A DNA stretch of 49,589 bases from Pseudomonas sp. ANT_H4 (lineage in GTDB: Bacteria; Pseudomonadota; Gammaproteobacteria; Pseudomonadales; Pseudomonadaceae): positions 1 to 49,589 of the forward strand of contig NZ_VOBG01000036.1 in assembly GCF_008369295.1 (NCBI RefSeq), in the 5' to 3' direction. Positions 33,466 to 41,957 of this stretch are shown in pieces (position 1 is the stretch's first letter; each line of letters starts with the position of its first letter). A program made the translations under genes and the position numbers. The notes under the pieces were generated by a model. That model was not told where the DNA came from, ran no database searches, and worked only from the letters and a program-made list of their open reading frames with translations.

Positions 33466-34749
33466 ATGTTCGCAAATACCGCAAATGCCTGGTGGCCAGG
33501 CGCAGCGGGCGAGCCTGACCTGAGTTTTGGCGACTCAGGCAAGGCGGCCGTGATTATGCATGGGGTTGATTCCTGCCAGGTCAACGGCTTGGCGTTGTGT
33601 CCGGACGGCGGTTTGCTGGTGGCGGCTAAAGTCTACCGGGGCCGCACGACGGGCTTGGGGTTGGCCAGGCTTGACGCCAAGGGTTCGCTGGATCAGCGCT
33701 TTGGTCGGGCGGGCGCGGTGGTCGATTGTTTTGAAGGCCAGGGTGACGCCATGGCTGACAAAGTGATTCAGTTGCCGGATGGGCGAATCCTGTTGGTTGG
33801 GCTGCATTACGAATGTCGCCATCAGTTATTACCGGCCTTGGCGATGTTTCACCCGGACGGGCAACTCGACCCAGGTTTTGGTGATGCCGGCAAGCAGGTA
33901 GTGCGATTGCCGGGCGGGCTCTCCAGCGGCACTCGCGATACGTGGCTACCGCCCGGTATTCCTGGCGCCGAGGCCTGTGCGGCGTGTGTGCAACCTGACG
34001 GTCGAATCCTGCTGGTAGCCAATCATTCTTTTGAACTGGCCAATCACACGGGGCTGCTGATTCGCCTGGAGCCTGATGGTCGTCTCGATACCACGTTCAA
34101 TGGCCGTGGTTTTGTCATGGTGCGGCGTTTGCTGCTCAGCACTTGGTTGTCCAGCGTCCACCTGCAGTCGGATGGCGCCATCGTTGTGGCAGGCTCCATC
34201 GATTTTCCCCAGCAGGCGCTACTGGCCCGTTATCGGGCAGATGGCAGTCTGGATGAAACGTTTGCCGAGCAGGGCTTCGCACGAATCTCGGCGCAAGGGC
34301 GAAACGCCCATTTTAGCCAGGTTATCCAGTGCCGTGACGGTCGGTTGCATGGCGTGGGCAGCAGCCGTGAGCCGATCCATGCCATGGCCCTGGCCGTCGA
34401 TGCCGACGGTGAGGCTGATCCGGCATTCAATCACGGCCAACCGTCACTGACGGCGATTGTCGGCAGCCCGTGCCAATGGCAAGCGGTGGCGGAGCAGGGG
34501 GATGGCAAGCTGGTCATGGCCGGCGCAACAATTGGTGGTTTTACTGCGGATTTTGTTGTCGCCCGGCATCTGGCAGATGGCAGCCCGGACCCGACCTTTG
34601 CCAGCGGTCGTGGTTGGGTCCGCACGCGACTGGGGCGTAGCGTGGACACCGCGACGGCACTGGTTCTACAACCAGATGGCAAGATCCTGCTGGCCGGTCA
34701 TGGTCGGGATGGGGCGTTTCGTGGGGTGGTGACGCGCTACCACGGCTGA
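33466..34749 (+). CDS. Delta-60 repeat protein
   Basis: The 427-residue protein consists almost entirely of delta-60 repeats of 50-60 residues, each with a core like PDGRILLVG and a DxxFGxxG turn (GEPDLSFGDSG, GSLDQRFGRAG, GQLDPGFGDAG, GRLDTTFNGRG, GSLDETFAEQG). The repeats form a beta-propeller-like solenoid. There is no signal peptide and no membrane segment; the protein may be released by other means or act in the cytoplasm. CAGAGGCGTGT before ATG 33466 decides this start over ATG-like codons from 33421. Function unknown. Confidence 0.85.
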   Translation: MFANTANAWWPGAAGEPDLSFGDSGKAAVIMHGVDSCQVNGLALCPDGGLLVAAKVYRGRTTGLGLARLDAKGSLDQRFGRAGAVVDCFEGQGDAMADKVIQLPDGRILLVGLHYECRHQLLPALAMFHPDGQLDPGFGDAGKQVVRLPGGLSSGTRDTWLPPGIPGAEACAACVQPDGRILLVANHSFELANHTGLLIRLEPDGRLDTTFNGRGFVMVRRLLLSTWLSSVHLQSDGAIVVAGSIDFPQQALLARYRADGSLDETFAEQGFARISAQGRNAHFSQVIQCRDGRLHGVGSSREPIHAMALAVDADGEADPAFNHGQPSLTAIVGSPCQWQAVAEQGDGKLVMAGATIGGFTADFVVARHLADGSPDPTFASGRGWVRTRLGRSVDTATALVLQPDGKILLAGHGRDGAFRGVVTRYHG

Positions 34750-34917
34750 CAGTTGAAAAGGCGTGCATACAATCCCGAACAACTGCTTTATGTTCTTCGC
34801 ACGAACATCTCTTATGAAGTAGCGCAAACGGTGTTCTTTATCGAGGTCGTTAATCGTTAGATCAACCAGGGCCTGGAATGAAGATCAATGAGACCGCACT
34901 CCAGGCTCTGCGAGTCG

Positions 34918-35184
34918 TTACTTGGGCATTGCCCAGGATTGTAACTGGTAGCCGTTTTTATCAAGTTCGGCTCGCGCTTGCAGCAGCAGGGATTCCAGTT
35001 GCTTGGGATCGGAGTACGCGCTGAGGGAGATCTGTTTGCGCCCGATGCGGTTATTGGTGCGGTCGACAACGGACAGGCTGAGTTCGCCATTGCCGTCTTG
35101 CGGGGCCCACGCCACACATTGAAAGGGTTCAAAGGCGTGGCCGGCGATCAAGAGTGCTTCGTTGAAACGGAGCGGGGCGTTCAT
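34918..35184 (-). CDS. 88-residue conserved protein of unknown function
   Basis: The short protein MNAPLRFNEALLIAGHAFEP and onward is soluble, mostly beta-sheet in composition in the first half (CVAWAPQDGNGELSLSVVDR) with a helical C-terminus. I do not recognise a named family, though its conservation-like composition resembles small Pseudomonas hypothetical proteins. TAGAGAGAAGACCCC before the ATG supplies a ribosome binding site. It stands alone; 34750-34917 contains no gene. Confidence 0.65.
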   Translation of the reverse strand: MNAPLRFNEALLIAGHAFEPFQCVAWAPQDGNGELSLSVVDRTNNRIGRKQISLSAYSDPKQLESLLLQARAELDKNGYQLQSWAMPK

Positions 35185-35525
35185 GGGGTCTTCTCTCTAA
35201 ATGCCCAATCAAAAGATGTGCCGTCGGTTGGGCTTACCGTTCGGCTAGTACCTGTACTGATGCACGAAGGCGGGGTACGGGTCACATGCTAGAGCAAGAA
35301 AATTCAACTTTCCCTGATTAAAGTCATGTAAATCGTGGTTTTGAAAGCTCATTGAAAGTTTGAACTAATGGATTTTTCTATTTGTTGGCTGCTCAAGGAG
35401 GTATTTGTCAGTGGACTTATAGCGAAACGATACAAGGGGGCGTCAAGATCTTGCTAGGGTTAGCAACAACCTTTCCAAACTGTTGTTTCTAAATAACTTA
35501 ATGATTTTGACGCCAAGGAATAGTC
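35185..35525. other. AT-rich intergenic region upstream of the sigma-54 activator gene
   Basis: No gene is visible. The stretch is AT-rich compared with neighbours. It holds a small palindrome TTGCTA-GGGT-TAGCAA (35451-35466) and an imperfect AACAAC...GTTGTT repeat just after it, about 40-75 bp upstream of the activator start. These could be operator sites for autoregulation. AAGGAATAGTC before ATG 35526 is the ribosome binding site. Confidence 0.4.
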
Positions 35526-36851
35526 ATGGTTGTTACACCTGCCCTGCGTCGTCTGCTTGTGGTCGAGCCCTGTGGTGACTGCGACCGGCTAATACCCGGT
35601 TTGCGCATGGCGGGATGGGCAGTTGACAGCTGCGCCCTGGAAGCGGTCGGTGACCGATCCTGCGACGTGGGGCTGCTGCGCCTGCAGCCGTTTCACCTGG
35701 AGCGGCCCGAGGCGATCAAGGAGTTGATCAGCCGCAGCGGTACGGAATGGATCGCGGTGCTCAGCCAGGACGTGTTGCGCCTGCAAAAGGTCGGTGACTT
35801 TGTTTGCGAGTGGTTTTTCGACTTCCACACTTTGCCGTTTGATGTTTCCCGGGTCCAGGTCACTTTGGGCCGGGCCTTTGGCATGGCGCGGCTGCGCGGT
35901 AAAGGCAACGCCCATGTCGATGAACCGGAGCACGAATTGTTGGGCGACAGCCGCCCGATCCGCGAACTGCGCAAGCTGCTGGCTAAACTGGCACCCACTG
36001 AATCGCCCATCCTGATTCGTGGCGACAGCGGCACCGGCAAGGAACTGGTGGCCAAGACCCTGCACCGGCAGTCCCAACGCCATGCCAAGCCATTTGTGGC
36101 AATCAACTGCGGGGCTATCCCTGAGCACCTGATCCAGTCCGAACTCTTTGGGCATGAAAAAGGTGCGTTTACCGGCGCCCATCAACGCAAGGTCGGTCGT
36201 ATCGAAGCCGCCCATGGCGGCACCTTGTTTCTCGATGAAATTGGCGACCTGCCAATGGAATTACAAGCCAATCTGCTGCGTTTTCTCCAGGAGAAACACA
36301 TCGAGCGGGTCGGCGGCAGCCAGCCGATTCCAGTGGATGTACGGGTATTGGCGGCTACCCACGTCGACCTGGAAGCGGCAATCGAGAAGGGCACCTTTCG
36401 CGAAGACTTGTATTACCGGCTCAATGTCCTGCAAGTGGTGACCGCGCCCTTGCGTGAGCGTCACGGCGACGTCGGGATGCTGGCCAACCACTTTTCTCAT
36501 TTCTACAGCCAGGAAACCGGCCGGCGCCCCCGCAGTTTCAGTGAGGATGCGTTGGTAGCCATGGGCAAACACGGCTGGCCGGGCAATGTACGTGAGCTTG
36601 CCAACCGGGTACGGCGCGGCCTGGTGTTGGCTGAAGGGCGGCAGATTGAAGCGCTCGATCTGGGCTTGCAAAGCCAGCATGCAATTGCGCTACCTATGGC
36701 TACACTGGAAGATTACAAACACCGCGCCGAACGTCAGGCGCTGTGCGATGTGCTCAACCGGCACAGCGACAACCTGAGTGTCGCGGCCCGCGTGCTGGGG
36801 GTTTCCCGGCCCACGTTCTACCGGTTGCTGCACAAACACCAGATCCGCTAG
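35526..36851 (+). CDS. Sigma-54-dependent activator, VpsR-like, next to fap
   Basis: The 441-residue enhancer-binding protein has an N-terminal receiver-like domain (about 1-125) of VpsR type with no evident phospho-acceptor Asp. Next is a AAA+ domain with Walker A GDSGTGKE (166-173), the sigma-54 contact loop GAFTGA (213-218) and Walker B GGTLFLDEIGDLP. A Fis-type HTH (LSVAARVLGVSRPTFYRLL) ends it. VpsR relatives respond to c-di-GMP rather than phosphorylation; whether this one does is unknown. It is convergent with fapF, and a -24/-12 promoter match lies upstream of fapA, so it is the best candidate for the fap activator. Confidence 0.92.
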   Translation: MVVTPALRRLLVVEPCGDCDRLIPGLRMAGWAVDSCALEAVGDRSCDVGLLRLQPFHLERPEAIKELISRSGTEWIAVLSQDVLRLQKVGDFVCEWFFDFHTLPFDVSRVQVTLGRAFGMARLRGKGNAHVDEPEHELLGDSRPIRELRKLLAKLAPTESPILIRGDSGTGKELVAKTLHRQSQRHAKPFVAINCGAIPEHLIQSELFGHEKGAFTGAHQRKVGRIEAAHGGTLFLDEIGDLPMELQANLLRFLQEKHIERVGGSQPIPVDVRVLAATHVDLEAAIEKGTFREDLYYRLNVLQVVTAPLRERHGDVGMLANHFSHFYSQETGRRPRSFSEDALVAMGKHGWPGNVRELANRVRRGLVLAEGRQIEALDLGLQSQHAIALPMATLEDYKHRAERQALCDVLNRHSDNLSVAARVLGVSRPTFYRLLHKHQIR

Positions 36852-36862
36852 GGCGGGTAAAC

Positions 36863-36900
36863 AAAAGCCCCGTCGCGACCCTTATCGCGGCGGGGCTTTT
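36863..36900. terminator. Bidirectional terminator between the activator gene and fapF
   Basis: AAAAGCCCCG and CGGGGCTTTT flank an inner GTCGCGA...TCGCGG stem. The outer A/T tracts provide a U tract on both strands, so it can end both convergent transcripts. Confidence 0.88.
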
Positions 36901-36915
36901 CCCTTTGCGGGCTGA

Positions 36916-38205
36916 TCAGAAGTAGTACGGGAATTTCAGGCTGAAGGTGAAGTCCGGCGCATCGTCGGTCATGCCGATGGACAGGTTGGGCACGATGGTC
37001 AGGTTTTCACTGGCCGCAATGGTCATGCCGACGTTGAAATAACCGGCGTTGGCATCGCTGGACACCACCGATTGCCAGTCACCGCTGTCAGGCTTGAGCT
37101 TGCTTTTGCGCTGAATCAGGTCCGAGACCGAGAACGACATGCTCATTCTCTCGTTCAGCGCAAAGGCGACACCCACGCCTATCTGGAAGCTGTCACCCAG
37201 GCGTACCTTGCCACCGATTTTTTCGTTGACCGTGGAACTGATGTCGTCAAACGAGTCTTCGAAGTTATGGGTGTAGGACAAACTGCCAAACAGCACCGCC
37301 GGGTCGAAAGTTTTGACCAGGGAGATGCCTGGCGTGATCGACCAGACGCCGTTGCCGGTGGGCAGGTTTTCTGGCACTAACAGGTTGCTGTTATTAGGCG
37401 AGGGCACCAGCTTGATGCCGAATGGCTCCTTGCCTGTTGGGGCCTTGACCCGCAGCGAAACCACGGCGTCCGGCAGGTTGGGCGTTTCATCAAGGAATTT
37501 GTAGGCAATCCCGAAGTTGACGTCGCCGATTGTCGGGTCGCGAGTGACGGACTCCTCCGAAGCTGCCGTGGCGCTGCCGCCATTGGCGCCACCGGACTGA
37601 TACGTCGACTCGCGGTATATCACCGGCACGTTCACGTCGAACTGCCAGCGATTATCCAGGTTGTAGCGCCCGGTCATGTCCAGGGTCCAGTTATCGGCCT
37701 TGATCCGGTCCAGGTTGATATTGCCGAGGAAGATCGAATCCAGTGCCAGGAAGCCATTAAGCGTCAACTGACGGGCATCGTAGCGGGCGTAGGTGACGCC
37801 GGTTTCAAAGCTGAACTTGCCATTGCCAAAGAAACCGCTGGCCTCGTTGTACAGGTTGCTCACGCTTTGCGCAGGGGCCGAATCGTCCTTGAGCGACTGC
37901 CCATAGGAACTGCCACCCGCCGCAGCGCCGGAACTGCTGGCGGCAACGGTGCTGCCACCTTTCTTGAAATCGGCTGGTGATTTGGCCAGGCGTTTGGGCG
38001 CAGGCGTTGCGGGTTGATCTTCGACCTGGCGAACCCGCTGTTCCAGCACCGCGAGGGCTTTTTGCTGCACTTCATAACGTTGCTTGAGTGCCAGGAGCTC
38101 CTGTTTGAGCGTTTCGATATCTGCGTCCGGCGCGGCGTACAACATGGTTGCGGGCAAGAGCGTGCTTAAACAAACAACGGCACGTAGCGATAACGATCGA
38201 TGCAT
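36916..38205 (-). CDS. fapF: Fap amyloid secretion porin FapF
   Basis: The 429-residue outer-membrane protein has a signal peptide (cleavage after TMLYA), an N-terminal coiled coil (about 28-63, IETLKQELLALKQRYEVQQ), a Ser/Gly/Ala-rich linker (about 82-115) and a C-terminal beta-barrel ending in FSLKFPYYF. This is the FapF plan: a trimeric porin whose coiled coil gates passage of FapC, FapB and FapE. AAGGA lies upstream of the ATG. It is the last gene of the fap operon and shares a bidirectional terminator with the sigma-54 activator gene. Confidence 0.94.
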   Translation of the reverse strand: MHRSLSLRAVVCLSTLLPATMLYAAPDADIETLKQELLALKQRYEVQQKALAVLEQRVRQVEDQPATPAPKRLAKSPADFKKGGSTVAASSSGAAAGGSSYGQSLKDDSAPAQSVSNLYNEASGFFGNGKFSFETGVTYARYDARQLTLNGFLALDSIFLGNINLDRIKADNWTLDMTGRYNLDNRWQFDVNVPVIYRESTYQSGGANGGSATAASEESVTRDPTIGDVNFGIAYKFLDETPNLPDAVVSLRVKAPTGKEPFGIKLVPSPNNSNLLVPENLPTGNGVWSITPGISLVKTFDPAVLFGSLSYTHNFEDSFDDISSTVNEKIGGKVRLGDSFQIGVGVAFALNERMSMSFSVSDLIQRKSKLKPDSGDWQSVVSSDANAGYFNVGMTIAASENLTIVPNLSIGMTDDAPDFTFSLKFPYYF

Positions 38206-38254
38206 GAAATAAGCCGTCCTTTTCTAATACGTAGGTGTCGAGGGTCAGCGTAGT

Positions 38255-39010
38255 TCAATAACCGAGAGTGCGGAGGCCCTTGAGTTGATCGAGGTTGCAG
38301 TTCAGAGCGCCGCTGTTGAGGCCACTGTTATTCATCACCACATTGAGGGTGGTGGTATTAAGTACCTGGTTGATATTGCCCGTCAGGCGTACCGCTTGTT
38401 GCATGCCGCCCTGGGCAATCCTTTGCAGGGAATCGCCCTGGCCATTGCGGGCCTGGATCGCCATATTGATGCCGCCCCCGGCGTTGGAAATGCTGACCTG
38501 ACCTGCGCCGCTGGAACCGCTGAGGGTGCCGCCGGCCATCAATACCTGTCCCGACTGCACGACATTGCCCGCAGCCAAGCCGTTTTCGCTGATGTTGATG
38601 CCGACATTGTTGTAGGCGCTGTTGCCATCCCCGGCCGCGCGTACGCTCTGGGTTACGCCTGTGCCGCTGCCCAGGCCCGCACCGCCGACCACTGTGCCGC
38701 TGCCGATGGTTGGGTTCGAAGTCGGCCCCTTGCCGGAGTCTGCGGTGGCGGAGACATAAAATTGCGGGGTAATGGTGGATGCGTCGATGTTCATGCTGGC
38801 TTTGCCGGTAATGCTGTCACCGGCAGCGTTGGTCCAGGTGCTGCTCATGACAATGCCGAAACTGATGATCCGCCCGGGCATCACAAAACGACCGCGCAGC
38901 TCGGCCAGTTCCGAGTCTTTCATTTCTATTGGCTTAAACACCGATGAAGCATAAGCGGGCATTGAGGCTGCCAGGCACATGACCGTCAGCCAACGGAAAG
39001 TGTTCATCAT
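38255..39010 (-). CDS. fapE: Fap amyloid component FapE
   Basis: The 251-residue exported protein (signal peptide to about ASMPAYA) is rich in Gly, Asn, Ser and Gln in repeated pieces and ends with NCNLDQLKGLRTLGY. This matches FapE, a minor extracellular component of Fap fibrils. Two ATGs occur in tandem (39010 and 39007); AGGAG is 3 nt from the first and 6 nt from the second, so the second may be the true start. It lies 34 bp after fapD and 49 bp before fapF. Confidence 0.9.
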   Translation of the reverse strand: MMNTFRWLTVMCLAASMPAYASSVFKPIEMKDSELAELRGRFVMPGRIISFGIVMSSTWTNAAGDSITGKASMNIDASTITPQFYVSATADSGKGPTSNPTIGSGTVVGGAGLGSGTGVTQSVRAAGDGNSAYNNVGINISENGLAAGNVVQSGQVLMAGGTLSGSSGAGQVSISNAGGGINMAIQARNGQGDSLQRIAQGGMQQAVRLTGNINQVLNTTTLNVVMNNSGLNSGALNCNLDQLKGLRTLGY

Positions 39011-39044
39011 TTGCTCCTGGAGCGTCCTGCCCCTTATTGCGCTT

Positions 39045-39725
39045 CTAGAAGAAGTCGCTCTGGATGAAACCGAAGTCCATCAGCTCTGAATCCCGAACAG
39101 GACTGAACTCGTTCAGTTTGTTCTTGGCGGTCAAGGGCGTCGGTGGGTCGAGCAGGGCGTTGGCCTTGTCATAGCCTTCGCCCAACACAGCGAACACGAT
39201 GCCGTTCCAGCCCTTGATGAAGTCGTCATGGGAGTAGCGTTTGTTGCCCAAGACAGAGTCTCCGATATAGACCCAGTCCTTGTCAGCCCGCTGCATCACC
39301 ACGAAGTGTTTGTAGCCGCGAATTTCCAGCAGCACCACGACGGGGACTCTCACTGTGACCAAGGTTTCTGGCGCTATCCGATAACCTTTTGCACGCATGC
39401 CGATGCTTTCGAGGTAGCGCTTCATGTCTAGCATGGAGAAACCCTGGGTTCGCACCAGGTCCTGATCGGCGTTGATCAGCATGCCTTTGATGACGTGAGC
39501 CTCATCGACGTCCAGCCAGAAGGCTTGGCGCAGGATGGTTGCCAGTGCCGCGGCACCGCAGCTGAAATCGGTTTTCTGTTCCACCAGGTTGGCGAACCGG
39601 CGCTCGCGAATGCTCTCGACCTTCTTGAAGATCACCGCACCGCCGGGCATGGCGGAGATCGCCATTTGCCCTGCCCAGGTAGGGCCGGCGAGCAGTAACA
39701 GGAAGGTGAGGGTGGCGAGTCGCAT
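39045..39725 (-). CDS. fapD: Fap peptidase FapD (C39-like)
   Basis: The 226-residue exported protein has a signal peptide (cleavage near TWAG) and a C39-type cysteine peptidase fold. The catalytic Cys56 is in DFSCGAAAL, His140 in GYKHFVVM and Asp156 in YIGDSVLG. FapD is required for processing or export of Fap proteins in the periplasm. It is preceded by an intrinsic terminator after fapC, so its transcription depends on read-through. Confidence 0.93.
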   Translation of the reverse strand: MRLATLTFLLLLAGPTWAGQMAISAMPGGAVIFKKVESIRERRFANLVEQKTDFSCGAAALATILRQAFWLDVDEAHVIKGMLINADQDLVRTQGFSMLDMKRYLESIGMRAKGYRIAPETLVTVRVPVVVLLEIRGYKHFVVMQRADKDWVYIGDSVLGNKRYSHDDFIKGWNGIVFAVLGEGYDKANALLDPPTPLTAKNKLNEFSPVRDSELMDFGFIQSDFF

Positions 39726-39753
39726 GATCGAATGACCTGATGGACACTGGAAT

Positions 39754-39780
39754 TAAAAAGGGCCTTGTTGCCAAGGCCCT
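39754..39780 (-). terminator. Intra-operon terminator between fapC and fapD
   Basis: On the minus strand AGGGCCTTG-GCAA-CAAGGCCCT forms a 9-bp stem with a 4-nt loop, running into TTTTTAATT. It lies 7 bp past the fapC stop and before the fapD start. Partial termination here would favour fapABC over fapDEF transcripts. Confidence 0.9.
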
Positions 39781-39787
39781 AGTTGGA

Positions 39788-40531
39788 TCAGAAGCTCAGC
39801 TTGCTGCCGCTTGCGCATACAGTGCAGCCGCTGCCCAGAGACAAGGTGTTGCTTTGTTGGTTGCCCGAACCCGCGGCAACGTTGATCCCGATGTTGCCGG
39901 AAGCGTTGTTGCCAGAGTTGTTCAGGCTGGCGTTGTTGGTGACGTATTGAGGCTTGCCATAGCCGTGCTTGGAAGCAGCCTGGTTGAGGTAGCTGTTGTT
40001 CAGCGACACTTGCTCGGTGTTTGCCACAGCGGCAATCGAGGTGCCATCGGCGGTCACGATAGTCAGGTTGTTTTTCTGTTGGTTACCTTGACCGGCTGCG
40101 ACGTTGACGCCCACGTTACCGGAGCTGTCGTTGGCCGAGTTGTTCAGGGATGCATTGTTTTGCGTCCCTTTGTTTACGAAGTTGTTGTGTTTGCTTTGCT
40201 GGAAGATATCGGCCTCGGCGAGGACGTACCCGGCTTTGCCGGCACTGCTGGTGATTGCGGCGGCATTGTCTTGCTGGTTACCGGAGCCAGAGGCCACGTT
40301 ACCACCCAGGTTGCCGTCGCTGTTGTTCAGCGAACCGTTAGCGGCTGCATTGTTGGCGGTTTTCGTGTCGTCGAACTTGTTGTTTTTGCTGACTTGAGAA
40401 TCAGTCACCACCGCAGCGACGACACCGGTTGGAGTGGGTTTGTATTTGTCGCTAGTGTCAGCTTGTGCAGCAACAGCCATGAGCGCAGCCAGAGCAAAAA
40501 CCAGTGGTTTAAGAGCCATTGTAGGTTTCAT
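39788..40531 (-). CDS. fapC: Functional amyloid major subunit FapC
   Basis: The 247-residue FapC has a signal peptide (cleavage after AVAAQA) and three imperfect amyloid repeats at about 60-89, 125-155 and 199-228. Each repeat has the core NNASLNNS...SGN.G.NVAAGSGNQQ, and linkers lie between them. A C-terminal Cys236-x-x-Cys239 is present, as in other FapC. It is the main fibril subunit of biofilm amyloid. CAAGGAGATACACC before the ATG is a strong ribosome binding site, consistent with high expression. It is followed by a strong terminator. Confidence 0.96.
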   Translation of the reverse strand: MKPTMALKPLVFALAALMAVAAQADTSDKYKPTPTGVVAAVVTDSQVSKNNKFDDTKTANNAAANGSLNNSDGNLGGNVASGSGNQQDNAAAITSSAGKAGYVLAEADIFQQSKHNNFVNKGTQNNASLNNSANDSSGNVGVNVAAGQGNQQKNNLTIVTADGTSIAAVANTEQVSLNNSYLNQAASKHGYGKPQYVTNNASLNNSGNNASGNIGINVAAGSGNQQSNTLSLGSGCTVCASGSKLSF

Positions 40532-40598
40532 GGTGTATCTCCTTGCTTCTAATTAGTTGGTTAAGTGTTGGTACGGTGTTGCACACAACCATCAGGGG

Positions 40599-41159
40599 TT
40601 ACCTGATGTTCACGTTCAGGGTGTTAGCCACTCGGTTCCCCACCCCTGCACTCTGGTTCACCTGAATCACGCCCCGGCTGCCGGTGAAGGCCTGGTCGCT
40701 GGTAACGACCTGGCGGCTGCCAGTGGGTGAGGTGAGCCCTGAGTCTGGTAACAGCGTCATGTTCTGTTGCGACAGGACGCTGTCATCGATGCCCTGCGGG
40801 CCAGCACTAATGCTGATCCGCACGGCATTGATCATTTGGTTGTTGGCCCCGGCCGACTGGTTGACCCCCAGTACACCGCTGCCATTGCTGAAAGAAGAAC
40901 CCTGGATCACCGCCTTGGCATTCAGGGATGGATCGGCCTTGCCGTCGAGTTTCTGGATGAGCGCGCCGCCGACCTGGGCATGGGCACCGATGGCGATGGC
41001 GCGGCTGTTGATTTGTTGTTGCTGATTGCCGGCGGCCTGGTTGACTGAGAGATTGCCGCTGTACTGTTTGCCGGAGTTATCGATCACGGCATTGTTGTTG
41101 CTGTCGGCCATGACTGATGAGCAGCCCAGCGCGAGAAGAAGCAACCATGAGCGGCTCAT
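40599..41159 (-). CDS. fapB: Fap amyloid minor subunit / nucleator FapB
   Basis: The 186-residue exported protein (signal peptide to about SSVMA) has three repeats with cores at about 37-50 (SVNQAAGNQQQQ), 97-110 (GVNQSAGANNQM) and 165-178 (QVNQSAGVGNRV). These resemble FapC repeats but with shorter spacing. FapB is thought to nucleate fibrils of FapC. Its start overlaps the fapA stop by 4 nt. Confidence 0.93.
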   Translation of the reverse strand: MSRSWLLLLALGCSSVMADSNNNAVIDNSGKQYSGNLSVNQAAGNQQQQINSRAIAIGAHAQVGGALIQKLDGKADPSLNAKAVIQGSSFSNGSGVLGVNQSAGANNQMINAVRISISAGPQGIDDSVLSQQNMTLLPDSGLTSPTGSRQVVTSDQAFTGSRGVIQVNQSAGVGNRVANTLNVNIR

Positions 41160-41617
41160 TGCTGCGCCCCCATCATGCTGCCAATATTGCTCAACGGGGC
41201 CATGCCACGCTGGATCGAACCGTTTATTTGCCCGGAGATGCTGCTACCGCCGCCGCCATGACCTGCCGCTGCGCCAGCTCCCAGGGTGGACGAACTGGTC
41301 CCGTGGGACGTGCTCAGGCCGGGAAGGTTGCCGTTGGGCAGAATGGCGCGAGTGATGGTGGAACCGCTGCTGACCCCGGCGATATCGTTATCGCTGAGTT
41401 CGCCGCTGGTGGCGCGCAGTACTTGTGCCGCGGGGTTGACGTTAACGGTGGTTGGATAAGGGTCAGGAGCGAAGGAGGAACGGCCAGCCATATGACCCTG
41501 CACGTTGCGACCAATGACGATGACACCGTCGCCCGCGAGGGCTGGAAGACTCACACTGGTGCTGAGTACACAGCTGATCAGCAGTAGGCTCATCGAGCCT
41601 GAATTGAGAGTGACCAC
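41156..41617 (-). CDS. fapA: Fap operon periplasmic chaperone FapA
   Basis: The 153-residue exported protein has a signal peptide (cleavage near SLPALA) and a Gly/Ser-rich body (GAGAAAGHGGGGSSISGQ). It corresponds by position and composition to FapA, a chaperone-like protein affecting FapC assembly. Start choice: GTG 41617 has AAGGA 8 nt upstream, while ATG 41593 has only a weak AGG; both give a signal peptide. It is the first fap gene, overlaps fapB by 4 nt, and follows a sigma-54 promoter match. Confidence 0.88.
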   Translation of the reverse strand: MVTLNSGSMSLLLISCVLSTSVSLPALAGDGVIVIGRNVQGHMAGRSSFAPDPYPTTVNVNPAAQVLRATSGELSDNDIAGVSSGSTITRAILPNGNLPGLSTSHGTSSSTLGAGAAAGHGGGGSSISGQINGSIQRGMAPLSNIGSMMGAQQ

Positions 41618-41669
41618 GGCAGCATTCCTTGTTTTTAACGCTGACCCTAAACAGCGTTATCAGGAACAG

Positions 41670-41685
41670 AGCAGGAGCTGTGCCG
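41670..41685 (-). promoter_or_regulatory. Candidate sigma-54 (-24/-12) promoter of fapA
   Basis: The minus strand reads CGGCACAGCTCCTGCT against the consensus TGGCACGNNNNTTGCW. The invariant GG and GC are exactly 10 nt apart, and GGCAC is intact. Transcription would start about 12 nt downstream, near 41660, leaving a 40-65-nt leader before fapA. Confidence 0.7.
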
Positions 41686-41896
41686 CTTTTTATTTTTATA
41701 TATTATTCAATGGGTTGGCTTTTATCATCGCGATGCAGGCAACCCGTGTGTATCAGCGCTGAGACAACAGTACGTCGATCTGCCCAGCAGTCGCCCTTGC
41801 CGGGCATGGGCACGTCGCGGGGCGTTACCTGTATCAGAGATGAAACACGTTTGATGACAAAACAATGAACCCGCAGCCGGCGGACGTTTCAGGCAG

Positions 41897-41925
41897 GCCA
41901 AGTGTCTCAAAAGTGGACACTTGGC
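41897..41925. promoter_or_regulatory. Perfect 10-bp inverted repeat between fecR-like gene and fapA
   Basis: GCCAAGTGTC (41897-41906) and GACACTTGGC (41916-41925) are perfect arms with a 9-nt spacer. It lies 33 bp past the stop of the FecR-like gene and about 240-265 bp upstream of the predicted fapA start site. With no T tract it is a poor terminator. The distance fits an enhancer site for the sigma-54 activator. The rest of 41618-41957 contains no gene. Confidence 0.55.
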
Positions 41926-41957
41926 TTATGGCAGGGGGTGTGCGCCGCAGGGGCAGC

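Noticed and set aside
39788..40531. A tandem DNA repeat or CRISPR-like array within fapC
   Set aside because: The repeats are imperfect at DNA level and encode the three amyloid repeats of FapC.
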